DNA from: Bradyrhizobium algeriense
GTDB lineage: Bacteria > Pseudomonadota > Alphaproteobacteria > Rhizobiales > Xanthobacteraceae
Reading direction: 5' to 3'
DNA: 64,000 nt
Assembly: GCF_036924595.1 (NCBI RefSeq)
Contig: NZ_JAZHRV010000001.1
Span: 1,054,001 to 1,118,000 of the forward strand
Every line of letters starts with the position of its first letter. The stretch's first letter is position 1. The notes under the pieces are model-generated. The model had not been told where the DNA came from, did no database searches, and was given only the letters and a program-made list of their open reading frames with translations. Shown in pieces: positions 33,773 through 44,257 of this stretch. A program made the translations under genes and the position numbers.

Positions 33773-35074
33773 ATGCATCTCCCCTTCTTCTACGGCTGGC
33801 TGATTGTCGTCGTGACGTTCGTCACCATGGCGATCGGCGTCAATGCGCGGACGGCGTTCTCGCTGTTCTTTCCGCCGATCATTTCCGAGTTCGGATGGGA
33901 GCGCGGCGTCACGGCCGGCGCCTTCTCCTTCGGCTTCGTGGTGTCGGGTGCCGTCAGTCCGCTGATCGGGCGCATGATGGATCGCCTCGGGCCGCGCGCG
34001 GTGATGGAGCTCGGCGTCGCGCTGATGGGCGGCGGGTTGTTGCTCGCGCCGCTGACGACGCAGCCATGGCATCTCTATCTCACGATTGGCGTGCTGGTCG
34101 GCGCGGGTAGCGTCTGCCTCGGCTATTCCGGCCAATCGCTGTTTCTGCCGAACTGGTTCATTCGCCGCCGCGGGCTCGCCATGGGGCTCGCCTTTGCCGG
34201 CGTCGGCATCGGCTCGGTAACGTTGCTGCCGTGGGTGCAGCATTTGATCGAGCAGACCGGCTGGCGCACCGCCTGTACAGCGATGGGCATCCTGGTGCTC
34301 GCCGTGCTCGCGCCGATCAATTTCTTGCTGCGCAAGCGCCCCGAGGATATCGGCTTGCTGCCGGATGGCGATGCGGCGCCGTCGGCGACATCGGCCGCGC
34401 CTCGCTCGAACGTCGTCGATCCCGTGTGGGCCGGCACTGACTGGACGCTTGGCCGCGCGCTGCGCACCGCGCGGTTCTGGTGGATTGCGATCGGTTACTT
34501 CTGTGGCCTGTACATCTGGTACGCGGTGCAGGTGCACCAGACCAAATTTCTGCTCGACATCGGCTTCAGCGCAAACGTCGCGGTGTGGGCGCTCGGCGTC
34601 GTCAGCCTGCTCGGCATTCCCGGCCAGATCTGGCTCGGGCATCTTTCCGACCGGATCGGGCGCGAATGGATCTGGGCTATCAGCTGCGCCGGCTTTGCGA
34701 TCTGTTTCGCCGCGCTGATCGCCTTGAAATTCGCGCCGGTGTTGCCGCTGGTCTATCTCATGATCTTCACGCAGGGCGCTCTCGGTTATGGACTGACGTC
34801 GATCATGGGCGCGGTGGTGCTGGAAATCTTTCAGGGCAAGCAATATGGCAGCATCTTCGGCACCATCATGCTGGCGGCGCTGGCCGGCGGCGCCGCGGGC
34901 CCGTGGGCGACCGGGGTGCTGTACGATCTTTCGGGCAGCTACACGTCAGCCTTTGCGATCGGCATCGCCGTCAGCATCCTGTCGGCGGTTGCGATCTGGC
35001 GGGCGTCGCCGGGCAAGGTGAGGGCGGTCGCGGGACAAATGCACAAGGCGCACATCAGAAGCGACGCGGGTTAG
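33773..35074 (+). CDS. MFS transporter (oxalate/formate-antiporter or monocarboxylate type)
   Basis: A 433-aa twelve-helix permease. The start MHLPFFYGWLIVVVTFVTMAIG is the conserved YGW entry of the OxlT/MCT-like branch. The MFS signature loop between helices 2 and 3 reads GRMMDRLGPRAVMELG, repeated in the second half as GHLSDRIGREWIWAIS. The central loop PEDIGLLPDGDA is also typical. The ATG at 33773 was chosen because it starts the first helix; the upstream extension is polar and not conserved. These carriers move organic anions; the substrate here is unknown. It is convergent with the TetR gene. Confidence 0.87.
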   Translation: MHLPFFYGWLIVVVTFVTMAIGVNARTAFSLFFPPIISEFGWERGVTAGAFSFGFVVSGAVSPLIGRMMDRLGPRAVMELGVALMGGGLLLAPLTTQPWHLYLTIGVLVGAGSVCLGYSGQSLFLPNWFIRRRGLAMGLAFAGVGIGSVTLLPWVQHLIEQTGWRTACTAMGILVLAVLAPINFLLRKRPEDIGLLPDGDAAPSATSAAPRSNVVDPVWAGTDWTLGRALRTARFWWIAIGYFCGLYIWYAVQVHQTKFLLDIGFSANVAVWALGVVSLLGIPGQIWLGHLSDRIGREWIWAISCAGFAICFAALIALKFAPVLPLVYLMIFTQGALGYGLTSIMGAVVLEIFQGKQYGSIFGTIMLAALAGGAAGPWATGVLYDLSGSYTSAFAIGIAVSILSAVAIWRASPGKVRAVAGQMHKAHIRSDAG

Positions 35075-35186
35075 CTGCCGTTATTGCAAGGCTCGCGATC
35101 GCCGCTCATCGGGCGCGCGCTTCAATGTCGAACGTCTTTCGCAGCACTTCCGCACCGTCTCCGATCACGAGGCGGATATTTTCGTC

Positions 35187-35798
35187 TCAGGTCGATGAAA
35201 TTCCCATCGTCCTCTGCAGGTCGCCGATGGCGCGAAAAAAGCTGTCGGGTGGCGTGGTCTCGGGGTCGATCAGGCGGTGCAGGCGGAAGCCGTCCTCCAG
35301 CGCCAGCACCAGCGCGCCGGCCCATGTCGGGTTGAGAATGGTCGTCCTGCCGCTGTTCCTGGCCGTGGTCTCGATGATGTCGGTGACCAGCTTTCGCCGG
35401 GCGCGCAGCCGCTTGGCGAGTTCAGGCCGGCGCTTTTCGGCGCGCGCCACGAACAGGATCATTTCCATGTGCAAGAGGGGAGAGCGGCCGAGCGGATCCT
35501 GCTGGCTGCGGTTCATGGTCTTCAGCGCATCGATGAAATCCGCAAGGTTCCTGTGCCTCTCAAGCAGGTCGCGGATGCGCCCGATGGATTGCTCGACGTG
35601 ATCCTCGAGCATGGCGATGATCAGTTCGTCCTTGCTCTTGAAGTTCGAATAGAACGCCCCGCGCGTGAAGCCGGCCGCCGCCGCGATCGCCTCGATGCTG
35701 GCGCCGCCGATTCCCTGTTCCTCGAACACGCGCGCCGCCGCTTCGAACAGCTTTTCGCGGGTGTCGTCCCTGGTGGGTCTCGTTCGCACTCTTGACAT
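35187..35798 (-). CDS. TetR family transcriptional regulator
   Basis: A 203-aa repressor with an N-terminal helix-turn-helix (TREKLFEAAARVFEEQGIGGASIEAIAAAAGFTRGAFYSNFKSKDELI, residues 13-56), closely following the TetR pattern including the GxFYxxFxSKxEL end. The C-terminal ligand domain is all helical and without recognisable specificity. It is divergent from the P450 gene, and the 109 bases between them contain an 11-bp inverted repeat that is the likely operator. It probably represses itself and the P450 until a ligand binds. Confidence 0.92.
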   Translation of the reverse strand: MSRVRTRPTRDDTREKLFEAAARVFEEQGIGGASIEAIAAAAGFTRGAFYSNFKSKDELIIAMLEDHVEQSIGRIRDLLERHRNLADFIDALKTMNRSQQDPLGRSPLLHMEMILFVARAEKRRPELAKRLRARRKLVTDIIETTARNSGRTTILNPTWAGALVLALEDGFRLHRLIDPETTPPDSFFRAIGDLQRTMGISST

Positions 35799-35821
35799 CT
35801 GCCCAGTTTAGGCGAGAATGC

Positions 35822-35847
35822 AACTCAATACAACAATGTATCGAGTT
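35822..35847. promoter_or_regulatory. Inverted repeat, likely TetR operator
   Basis: AACTCAATACA and TGTATCGAGTT face each other across ACAA; the arms are complementary at 10 of 11 positions. The site lies 24 bases from the TetR start codon and 60 bases before the P450 ATG. Size and symmetry are typical of TetR-family operators, and the position would block transcription in both directions. Confidence 0.7.
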
Positions 35848-35907
35848 TCGATCGCTCGACCCGGGGGAAACGCGCTGTACTGCGCATAGCAACCAGTTGA
35901 GGTCACC

Positions 35908-37140
<1,233 letters not shown>

Positions 37141-37141
37141 G

Positions 37142-37162
37142 GCCCCCCGGCGGGGCGTTTTT
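37142..37162 (+). terminator. Terminator after the P450 gene
   Basis: GCCCC pairs with GGGGC across a short CCGGC loop and is followed by G and five T residues. It starts two bases after the P450 stop codon and separates that gene from the AsmA gene 150 bases further on. Confidence 0.7.
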
Positions 37163-37312
37163 AACCCTCGGCTCCGGTGCTTGGAGCCGGTTGGGGCGTC
37201 TGTCAGTATGCCGCTGTGACATCGCCGCACTTGCCTCTATATTCCGGGCTGCTCCGGGGCCGGGTTCGGCGTAGCGCGGCCTGCGCGCCGGGGCGGTTCA
37301 AGGGGAGATACC

Positions 37313-40300
37313 GTGCAGACGACGCTGCTCGGCCTGGCAATCGCCTTCATCATTGCGTTGATTGCCGCGCTCGTCGGGCCATATTTCATTGACTGGAACC
37401 AGTTCCGGCCGCAATTCGAGGCTGAGGCGACGCGAATCGTTGGCGCGCCGGTCCGGGTCGGCGGCAAGCTCGACGCACGGCTGTTGCCGGCGCCGTCCCT
37501 GCAACTGCGCTCGGTCGTGGTCGGCGGCGCCAACGATCTCGGCAAGGTTCGCGCCGACAAGCTCGACGTGGAATTCAGCCTGGGCTCGCTGATGCGCGGC
37601 GAGGTGCGCGCCACCGAACTGACGATCAACGGCATGTCGGTCGATCTCGGGCTCGACGCGAAGGGGCGGATCGACTGGCCGGCGACGACCGGGACGGTCA
37701 ATCTGGGTTCGCTGGCGATCGACCGGCTCAATCTCACCGGGCGCATCGCCCTCCATGACGCGGCCAGCCGCAGCACGCTCGAACTGAACGATATCGCCTT
37801 CAGTGGCGACGTGCGCTCGCTGGCCGGCTCGGTCCGCGGCGACGGCAACTTCATGCTGTCGGGCACGCGCTATCCGTTCCGCGTCTCCTCGGGGCAGGGC
37901 CCTGACGGCAATGGCACCCGCATTCATCTCAATATCGACCCGGGCCAGCGCCTGCTCCTGGCAGATCTCGACGGCGTGCTGAACTTCGATTCCCGCAGCC
38001 CCCGCTTCGAAGGCGCGATCACGCTGGCCGCTCCTCCCGGCCAGAAAGGCAAGGGTAACGATCCACCGTGGCGCATTGCCGGGAAGGTCAAGGCCGATTA
38101 TTCGGCGGCGCGACTCGATCAAATCGAGGTGACCTATGGCGCCGAGGAGCGCGCGCTGAAACTTTCAGGCAATGGCGACATCCGTTTCGGGGTGGCGCCG
38201 CTGTTGCGCGCGGCGCTATCGGCGCGTCAGCTCGATGCCGACAGGTTCGTCGCCAAGGACAATGTCAAGGATAATGCCACTGAGCCGGTTCGCGCGTTAC
38301 CGGCGCTGCGGGCGCTCACATCAGTCATTCCGCATCTGCCGATCCCCGCGCAGGTCGAACTCGCTTCCGAGCAGGTCATGCTGGGCGGACGCCCGTTGCA
38401 GGACATCGCTGCCGAGCTGCATGGTGACGACAAATTCTGGCATCTGCGAAGACTGGAGTTCCGCGCGCCCGGCGCCACCAGGGTTTCGCTCAGCGAGGCC
38501 AGTGCGACGGTCGCTGCGCCGGACCGCTTCAAGGCCGCGCTCAGCGTCGAATCCTCCGATCCCGAGGCGCTGCTGACCTGGCTGCAGGGCCGCGGCGAGA
38601 TCGCCTATCGCAGCCAGAAGCCGCTTCGGCTGCGCGGCGATGTGACCGTTGCGCCTGAGGGCTTTGCCATCGACGCCATGAAAGCCGACATCGAGGGCGG
38701 CACGGTGGAGGGGCGGGTGGTGGTGTCGCACCGGCAAGCCATTCACGGCTCCCGGGTCGATGCGGAACTGAAGGCGGAGCGTCTCGATCTCGATGCCGCC
38801 ACGGCCTTTGCGCGGTCGCTGGCGGGTCCGCAAGGCGAGTGGCCGGATGAGGGAAAGCTTTCGCTCGACATCGGCCGCGCCACCTCCGCCGGCCAGGAGC
38901 TTAGTCCGCTGCTCGCCAGACTGGCCTACTCGCCGGCGAAGATATCGCTCGAGCAGTTGAAGATCGGCCAGCTTGAAAGCGTGACGCTGGACGGTGCGGG
39001 CAATTTCGACCGCGTCAGCGCGACGGGATGGTTCGCGCTCAATTCGAGCGCCGCCTCGCTCAGTCGGTTGACCAGCCTGATCGTCCCCTTTTCACCGGCG
39101 CTGGCCGCGCGGCTCAATGCGATGGCGCCCGGCACGGGCCCGGCGCGCCTGAAACTGGCGCTCGATCTCACCAGGATTGCCGGACAGTCCGATCGCGTCC
39201 AGGCGCGCGCCACGGCCGACCTCGACTCGGCGCTGCTCAAGGGCGTCACCACGATCACCGCAAGGCCAACTGTGGCGGCCATCCAGGGCATCGATCTCAC
39301 CGCGCTCCGGCAGAGTGATGTCGGGATCGAATCGAAATTGTCGTCCGAGCAGGGCCGCGCGCTGCTTGTCCTGCTCGGCCTCGATCGCGCGGTGGCGGCG
39401 GGCGACGGCCCGGCGCAATTCGAGGGCAGTGCGACAGGCACGTGGGGCGGGCCGTTGCGGCTCAAGGCAAAGATCTCGGGAACGGGACTTGAAGCCGAAG
39501 CGGAAGGCTCCGCCGAACCATGGGCGCAGGAGGCCAACGGCAGTCTCTCCTTGAAGATTCGCCGCGCCGATTTCGGGCCGCTGCTCGATCTCAAGCCGGC
39601 GGATACGCTGGCGCAGAACATCGGCCTGTCTTCGCGCGTGCAGCTCACCGGAAACAGGTTGACCTTCGACGACCTCGACAGCAGCCTCGGCGGTTCGCGC
39701 CTGCGCGGCAGCCTCGCCGTGACGCTCGGCGAGGAGAAGGAGATCGAGGGCGAAATCGGCGCCGAGCAGCTCGCGCTGGCGCCGGCCTTTGCCCTGGCGC
39801 TCGGCGCCGCCGGACACGATGCCGCCGAGCCGCTCAGCACCGGGCTCGCGAAGGGCTGGCGCGGCAGGATCGCGTTTCAGGCATTGCGCGGCCTGCTGCC
39901 GGGCGGAAGCGAATTGCAGCCGGTGAGCGGCGTGGTCAAGAGCGACGGCCAGTCGCTGACCTTCGATGCCATCAAGGGCAAGATCGGCGGCGGCGAGGTC
40001 ACCGCCAGTGTGGATGCGAAGCCGGGCGCGAACGGCATTGCGTTGAACGCGAGCGTCCAGTTCTCCGGTATCGACGGCACGGCGCTGCGTTATCGCAACC
40101 TCGCGATGCCTGCCGGCCGCGCGTCGATGCAGATGACGCTGACGAGTCAGGGCCGCAGCGCCTCGGCGCTGGCGGGCGCGCTGTCCGGCAGCGGAACGCT
40201 GACGCTGGAGGCGGCGCGGATCTCAGGCCTCGATCCGCGCGCCTTCGAAGTAGCGGTCCGCGCCAATGACAGCGGGCAGGCAAAGGACGACGTCCGATTG

Positions 40301-40966
40301 AAGCAGATCGTCGAAGCCGCCCTTCCGGCCGGCGCGCTCGCGGTTCCTTCCGCGCAGATCCCGTTCACCGTCAGGGACGGCCGGCTTCGCGTGGGCGCCA
40401 CGACGCTGGACGGCAATGGCGTGCGGGCCACCGTCTCCGGCGGATACGATATCGCCGCCGATCAGGCCGATATCCGCGCCGCGCTTTCCCTGACGATGAC
40501 GACCGGGCGTCCGGAGATTCAACTGCTTGCCGTGGGCACGCCCGACGCGCTGAGCCGCAGTGTCGACGTTGCCCCTTTGGCGTCATGGCTGGCGGTCCGC
40601 GCGATCGATCACGAAACCCGAAGGCTCGATGCCATCGAACGTGGCGAACCGCCGCCGCCGGCGCCGGCGCCGATCGTGCTGCCGCCCGTGGATGGACAAT
40701 TGCCGATCCCGGAAGCGACGCTGCCGCCCGCACTGGTGACGCCAAAGGGTCGCGACCCACGGCGGCCTCCGGCGAAGAAGGCGACGGCGCCGCGTCCACC
40801 CGTGGTCAATGCGCCGCCCGCGCCCGTCGCGGGCCAGCCGCAGGTTGCGCCGCTGCCGCCGCCGATCGACGTGAGGCCCGCGCCGGGCGCCGCCAAGCCG
40901 AGGCCGCCGCGTCCGCCGCTTGCGCTGACGCCGCAGGTCGCCAATCCGCCGCCGCGCTCGAACTAG
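37313..40966 (+). CDS. AsmA family inner-membrane-anchored protein
   Basis: A 1217-aa protein with an N-terminal anchor (TLLGLAIAFIIALIAALVGPYF) followed directly by the AsmA signature DWNQFRPQFEAEATRIVGAPVRVGGKLDARLLPAPSL. A very long beta-rich region follows, and the C-terminal AsmA-like domain (YRNLAMPAGRASMQMTLTSQGRSASALAGALSGSGTLTLE) lies near residues 920-960. The last 120 residues are Pro/Ala-rich (for example PPPPAPAPIVLPPVDG). AsmA-like proteins are thought to form bridges that carry phospholipid between inner and outer membranes. The GTG start has GGGGAGA seven bases upstream. It overlaps the convergent ABC-F gene by four bases. Confidence 0.9.
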   Translation: MQTTLLGLAIAFIIALIAALVGPYFIDWNQFRPQFEAEATRIVGAPVRVGGKLDARLLPAPSLQLRSVVVGGANDLGKVRADKLDVEFSLGSLMRGEVRATELTINGMSVDLGLDAKGRIDWPATTGTVNLGSLAIDRLNLTGRIALHDAASRSTLELNDIAFSGDVRSLAGSVRGDGNFMLSGTRYPFRVSSGQGPDGNGTRIHLNIDPGQRLLLADLDGVLNFDSRSPRFEGAITLAAPPGQKGKGNDPPWRIAGKVKADYSAARLDQIEVTYGAEERALKLSGNGDIRFGVAPLLRAALSARQLDADRFVAKDNVKDNATEPVRALPALRALTSVIPHLPIPAQVELASEQVMLGGRPLQDIAAELHGDDKFWHLRRLEFRAPGATRVSLSEASATVAAPDRFKAALSVESSDPEALLTWLQGRGEIAYRSQKPLRLRGDVTVAPEGFAIDAMKADIEGGTVEGRVVVSHRQAIHGSRVDAELKAERLDLDAATAFARSLAGPQGEWPDEGKLSLDIGRATSAGQELSPLLARLAYSPAKISLEQLKIGQLESVTLDGAGNFDRVSATGWFALNSSAASLSRLTSLIVPFSPALAARLNAMAPGTGPARLKLALDLTRIAGQSDRVQARATADLDSALLKGVTTITARPTVAAIQGIDLTALRQSDVGIESKLSSEQGRALLVLLGLDRAVAAGDGPAQFEGSATGTWGGPLRLKAKISGTGLEAEAEGSAEPWAQEANGSLSLKIRRADFGPLLDLKPADTLAQNIGLSSRVQLTGNRLTFDDLDSSLGGSRLRGSLAVTLGEEKEIEGEIGAEQLALAPAFALALGAAGHDAAEPLSTGLAKGWRGRIAFQALRGLLPGGSELQPVSGVVKSDGQSLTFDAIKGKIGGGEVTASVDAKPGANGIALNASVQFSGIDGTALRYRNLAMPAGRASMQMTLTSQGRSASALAGALSGSGTLTLEAARISGLDPRAFEVAVRANDSGQAKDDVRLKQIVEAALPAGALAVPSAQIPFTVRDGRLRVGATTLDGNGVRATVSGGYDIAADQADIRAALSLTMTTGRPEIQLLAVGTPDALSRSVDVAPLASWLAVRAIDHETRRLDAIERGEPPPPAPAPIVLPPVDGQLPIPEATLPPALVTPKGRDPRRPPAKKATAPRPPVVNAPPAPVAGQPQVAPLPPPIDVRPAPGAAKPRPPRPPLALTPQVANPPPRSN

Positions 40967-42552
40967 CCGAGCACGATCTCGCGGCTAATCCCGATTGCCT
41001 GCAGAAATGCCTCGTCGTGGCTGACGGCGATCAGCGCGCCATCGAATCCTTGCAGCGCATTTTCCAGTTCCTCGATGGAAGCGAGATCGAGATGGTTGGT
41101 CGGCTCGTCCAGCAGCAGGAGGAACGGCGGTTGCGGGCGCGCGAATACGCAGGCGAGGCCCGCGCGCAGCCGCTCGCCGCCTGAGAGCGTGGCTGCGGTC
41201 TGCAGCGCCGCCCGGTTGCGGAACGCAAACCGCGCCAGCGCGGCGTGGGCCTCGTTGGCCGAGAGCTCCGGATTCAGGTGGCGCAGATTGTCGAGAATGC
41301 TTAAGCAGGGGTCGAGCAGGCCGATATGCTGATCGAGCACGGCAATGCGGTCGGTGCGGCGGCCGATGTCGCCGCGCGCAGGTTTCAGCTCGCCGGTGAG
41401 CAGGCGGAACAGGGTGGTCTTGCCACTCCCGTTGGCGCCGCGGATAGCGATCCGCTCGGGTCCGCGCACATCGAACGACAGCGGTCCGAACAGATGGCGC
41501 TCGCCGAAGGCCATCACCACGTCTTTGAAGGCGATGAGTTCGCGCCCACCGGGCAGATCGGTGCGCGGCAAATCGATCGATAGCGGCGTCAGGATCTCGA
41601 CTTGCGCCCTGGCTTTTTCCAGCGCCTCGGCGCGCTCGCCGAGCAGGCGGCCGGCGAGCTGGCTCTCGCGCGCGGCGCTGTTCTCGGCGCGCTCCTTCTC
41701 GCGGTCCATGAACATCTTGTCCTCGATGCCCTTGGCGCGCCAGGCGCGGCCGGCCTTGTCGCGGCGCGCCTTCTTTTCCCGCGCCTTCTGCAGCGTGCGC
41801 TCGGTATTGCGCAGGGCATCCGAGGCGCGGTCGAGGTCATCAGCGGCGCGGGCGCGGGCCGCCTCGCGCGCTTCGGCAAAGGCGGACCACGCGCCGCCGA
41901 ATATGCTGATGCCGACCGGCGTCAGTTCGACGATGCGGTCGACGCGTTCCAGCAGCGCGCGGTCATGGCTGGCGACGAGGACGCCGCCCCGCCAGCGTTC
42001 GAGCAACTGCGCCACGGCCTGCCGGCCGTCGGTATCGAGATTGTTGGTGGGCTCGTCCAGCAGTAAGAGATCCGGCGCCTCGATCAGGAGGCGCGCCAGC
42101 GCGAGGCGCGTTCGCTCGCCGCCGCTCAAGGAGACGATCGGGCGATGCAGCGGCAGTGACGGCAGTCCGGCATCAGTCAGCGCCGCCTGCATCCGCGGTT
42201 CCAGCGTCCAGTCCGCTTCGGTTGCGTCATCAAGCGATTCTTGAAGCGATCCTTCGCCGCGTTCGAGCCGGCGCAGGCGGGCAAGATCGCCGGCGACGCC
42301 GAGCGCCTCGTCGACCGTCAGCCGTTCATCGGTCAGCTGCGCGAGCATGCCGATCGAGCCGATGCGTTGCAGCGATCCGCCCGCAGGTTCGATCTCGCCC
42401 GCGATCAGGCGAAGCAATGTGGATTTGCCGCAGCCGTTGCTGCCGACAAGGCCGGTGCGCTCGCGCCCGATGGCAAGCGTCAATCCATCGAACAGCGGGC
42501 GCCCGTCAGGCGTGGCCAGCGAGATGGAATCCAGAACGAGAAAGGCAGGCAT
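40963..42552 (-). CDS. ABC-F family ATPase (ribosome-associated)
   Basis: A 529-aa protein with two ABC domains and no membrane part. Domain 1: Walker A GSNGCGKST (about 37-45), signature LSGGERTRLALARLL, Walker B LLLLDEPTNNLD. Then comes a charged helical linker (ARAADDLDRASDALRNTERTLQKAREKKARRDKAGRAWRAKG). Domain 2: Walker A GANGSGKTT, signature LSGGERLRAGLACVF, Walker B LLLLDEPTNHLD. The linker lies between the domains where ABC-F proteins insert into the ribosomal exit site. ABC-F proteins help stalled ribosomes or give resistance to antibiotics; the subfamily here is not identified. The gene overlaps the asmA 3' end. Confidence 0.92.
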   Translation of the reverse strand: MPAFLVLDSISLATPDGRPLFDGLTLAIGRERTGLVGSNGCGKSTLLRLIAGEIEPAGGSLQRIGSIGMLAQLTDERLTVDEALGVAGDLARLRRLERGEGSLQESLDDATEADWTLEPRMQAALTDAGLPSLPLHRPIVSLSGGERTRLALARLLIEAPDLLLLDEPTNNLDTDGRQAVAQLLERWRGGVLVASHDRALLERVDRIVELTPVGISIFGGAWSAFAEAREAARARAADDLDRASDALRNTERTLQKAREKKARRDKAGRAWRAKGIEDKMFMDREKERAENSAARESQLAGRLLGERAEALEKARAQVEILTPLSIDLPRTDLPGGRELIAFKDVVMAFGERHLFGPLSFDVRGPERIAIRGANGSGKTTLFRLLTGELKPARGDIGRRTDRIAVLDQHIGLLDPCLSILDNLRHLNPELSANEAHAALARFAFRNRAALQTAATLSGGERLRAGLACVFARPQPPFLLLLDEPTNHLDLASIEELENALQGFDGALIAVSHDEAFLQAIGISREIVLG

Positions 42553-42862
42553 GGAGAGCTTCCGAAAATGGACTGAGGTCGCGAGGCGCGGTCAGCTTTG
42601 CGATGTCCATTTCTCTCTCCAGGGTTTCTCTGTGACGGGTCTTCTTCCGTCGGTCGTCGTCTTCCGTCGGTCGTCGGGTTCCGCCCGCCAGTTAGGCAGG
42701 GAACCGCAACGGCCAATCAATTAGATACATTGCCGTCATTCGTCCAGCCTGCCGCAACGCGCAGCGCCTCTGCGCGGCAGGCGGAATACTTGCCGCCCGG
42801 CGGGGTCTGTACCTGCGGCTGGACCATGGATTCGCTCACGCAGGAAACCGGAGGGTTCGCGG
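42553..42862. other. Gene-free divergent region with a 17-bp tandem repeat
   Basis: The 310 bases between the ABC-F and TPR genes hold two adjacent 17-base copies of CTTCCGTCGGTCGTCGT (42644-42677, last base differs) and a GGTTCC...GGAACC inverted repeat nearby (about 42678-42706). On the ABC-F strand a 34-codon open frame starts near 42605 and runs into the ABC-F start; whether it is a translated leader is unknown. No other feature is seen. Confidence 0.45.
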
Positions 42863-43453
42863 ATGAAATCAGCAATCAAGCTCGCAACGCTGGCACTGTT
42901 TTCGGTGGCTCTGATCGCATCGCCGCCATCCGTTCCGGCCTTTGCCGCGGGGGGCGGAGGCGGCGGAGGCGGCGGTGATCCGCCTTCGGCCAGCCCGCCG
43001 CCGCCGGACACCAGGTCCGCTCCCAGGTCGAGCTCCAAATCCAGGAAGAAGCCTACTAAACAGTCGAACGCCGACGATGCCGCCTTCCGACAGGGATACC
43101 GTGCTGCTCACGCGACGATCTACGAGCGCAACGATTATGCTGCCGCCATCGATCAGCTCAAGGCGCTCGGCCACGACGATAACGCCGGCGTCGCCAACCT
43201 GATCGGCTATTCCTATCGCAAGCTCGGCGACTACAAGCTGTCGCAGACCTGGTACGAGCGCGCGCTGAAGGCGGACCCGAACCACGTGCTGACCTGGCAG
43301 TATTACGGCCTGTGGCAGATCGAGCAGGGCAATCGCGACCAGGCGTCGTATCATCTGAGCCGGATCGCAGCGATTTGCGGCACGGGCTGCGACGAATATC
43401 GGTCGTTGGCTGCGGCGCTCGAAAAGCCGCCCGGCACCGGACTCGTTTATTGA
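42863..43453 (+). CDS. Exported TPR-repeat protein
   Basis: A 196-aa protein with a signal peptide (KLATLALFSVALIASPPSVPAFA), a run of nine Gly residues with a Pro/Ser-rich linker, then TPRs. The clearest are DYAAAIDQLKALGHDDNAGVANLIGYSYRKLGDYKLSQTWYERALKADPNHVLTWQYYGL and the following repeat QIEQGNRDQASYHLSRIAAI. The C-terminus has two Cys (ICGTGCDEYRSLAAALE), probably a disulfide. The family is common in Rhizobiales and is likely a periplasmic scaffold. The start has AACCGGAGG before the ATG. Confidence 0.82.
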   Translation: MKSAIKLATLALFSVALIASPPSVPAFAAGGGGGGGGGDPPSASPPPPDTRSAPRSSSKSRKKPTKQSNADDAAFRQGYRAAHATIYERNDYAAAIDQLKALGHDDNAGVANLIGYSYRKLGDYKLSQTWYERALKADPNHVLTWQYYGLWQIEQGNRDQASYHLSRIAAICGTGCDEYRSLAAALEKPPGTGLVY

Positions 43454-43514
43454 GCGTTGCTCTATTGAACGCGCTATGGAGCAGGGCGGGGGCGCGCTCG
43501 CGCTGATCGAAGCC

Positions 43515-43772
43515 TTAAGCCTGCGGCCGCGGCGCGTCCGGCGCGGCAGCCGGCATGGCGCGGGTGCGGAAATAGTCGAGCACGAAGAGACGGATCGCCG
43601 AGGACAGATTGCCCTGTTGGCGATTGCTGTCGATCTCGCCGACCAGTTCGGACAGCGTCATGTTCCGCAGGCTCGAGATTTCCTTCATGCCGTTCCAGAA
43701 AGCCTCTTCGAGGCTGACGCTGGTCTTGTGGCCGGCGACCACGATCGAGCGCTTGACGACGGGTGACTTCAT
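43515..43772 (-). CDS. Ribbon-helix-helix domain protein
   Basis: An 85-aa protein of the RHH (ribbon-helix-helix_4) type. The N-terminal strand reads VKRSIVVAGHKTSVSLEEAF, followed by helices WNGMKEISSLRNMTLSELVGEIDSNRQQGNLSSAIRLFVLDYFR. Members bind DNA as dimers or act in small regulatory pairs. Its start overlaps the stop of the upstream DUF4169 gene by four bases, so the two are co-translated. The same DUF4169/RHH pair commonly flanks fumC and the SspB-like gene in Bradyrhizobium-type genomes; the regulated target is unknown. Confidence 0.85.
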   Translation of the reverse strand: MKSPVVKRSIVVAGHKTSVSLEEAFWNGMKEISSLRNMTLSELVGEIDSNRQQGNLSSAIRLFVLDYFRTRAMPAAAPDAPRPQA

Positions 43773-43975
43773 GACGCGTCTCCGTCATCGAGCTTGTGCT
43801 GGTCCAGGAGCTTGTGCTGATCCAAGAGATCGCCGGCGCGATCCTTGCGACGTTCATCGAGAGCGCGTTCGGCCTTGGTGCGGCCGAACCGTGCGCGGTT
43901 GGCATCGGCTCGCTTTGCCGATTGTTCCCGCTCGCTGCGCTTCTTGAACCGCTTCAGGTTGATCAGGTCTGCCAT
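43769..43975 (-). CDS. DUF4169 family small basic protein
   Basis: A 68-aa protein that begins with the DUF4169 signature MADLINLKRFKKRSEREQSA, followed by KRADANRARFGRTKAERALD. It is very rich in Lys, Arg and Asp and probably helical. Near the C-terminus LLDQHK is duplicated in tandem (LLDQHKLLDQHKL), matching a repeated GAGCTTGTGCTG block in the DNA. It is co-translated with the RHH gene. The ATG at 43975 was chosen because it starts the conserved motif. The 282 bases upstream to fumC are AT-rich for this genome and show no gene. Confidence 0.85.
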   Translation of the reverse strand: MADLINLKRFKKRSEREQSAKRADANRARFGRTKAERALDERRKDRAGDLLDQHKLLDQHKLDDGDAS

Positions 43976-44257
43976 GTGCGCTTCCATCATCCGGCGACTC
44001 GAAGGCATGATGATCGATGACTTAAGCAAATATTTTCGCGCGGCGCGCAAGCAAACTCGACCGTCATTCAGAATCCCCGTATGGTACTCTGTGATAGCAC
44101 CAAAAAATATATTTCGCTCTGCGAAAACCGAACAATGCTTGCTCCTACCATGCGTCGACGCAACCGCGATAGATGATCAACCTCATTCTTCAGCAATGAT
44201 CCATAATATTTATATCTCTCACCCCGTAGTTTCCCGGGGGGAGCGCCGCCGCGGCGA

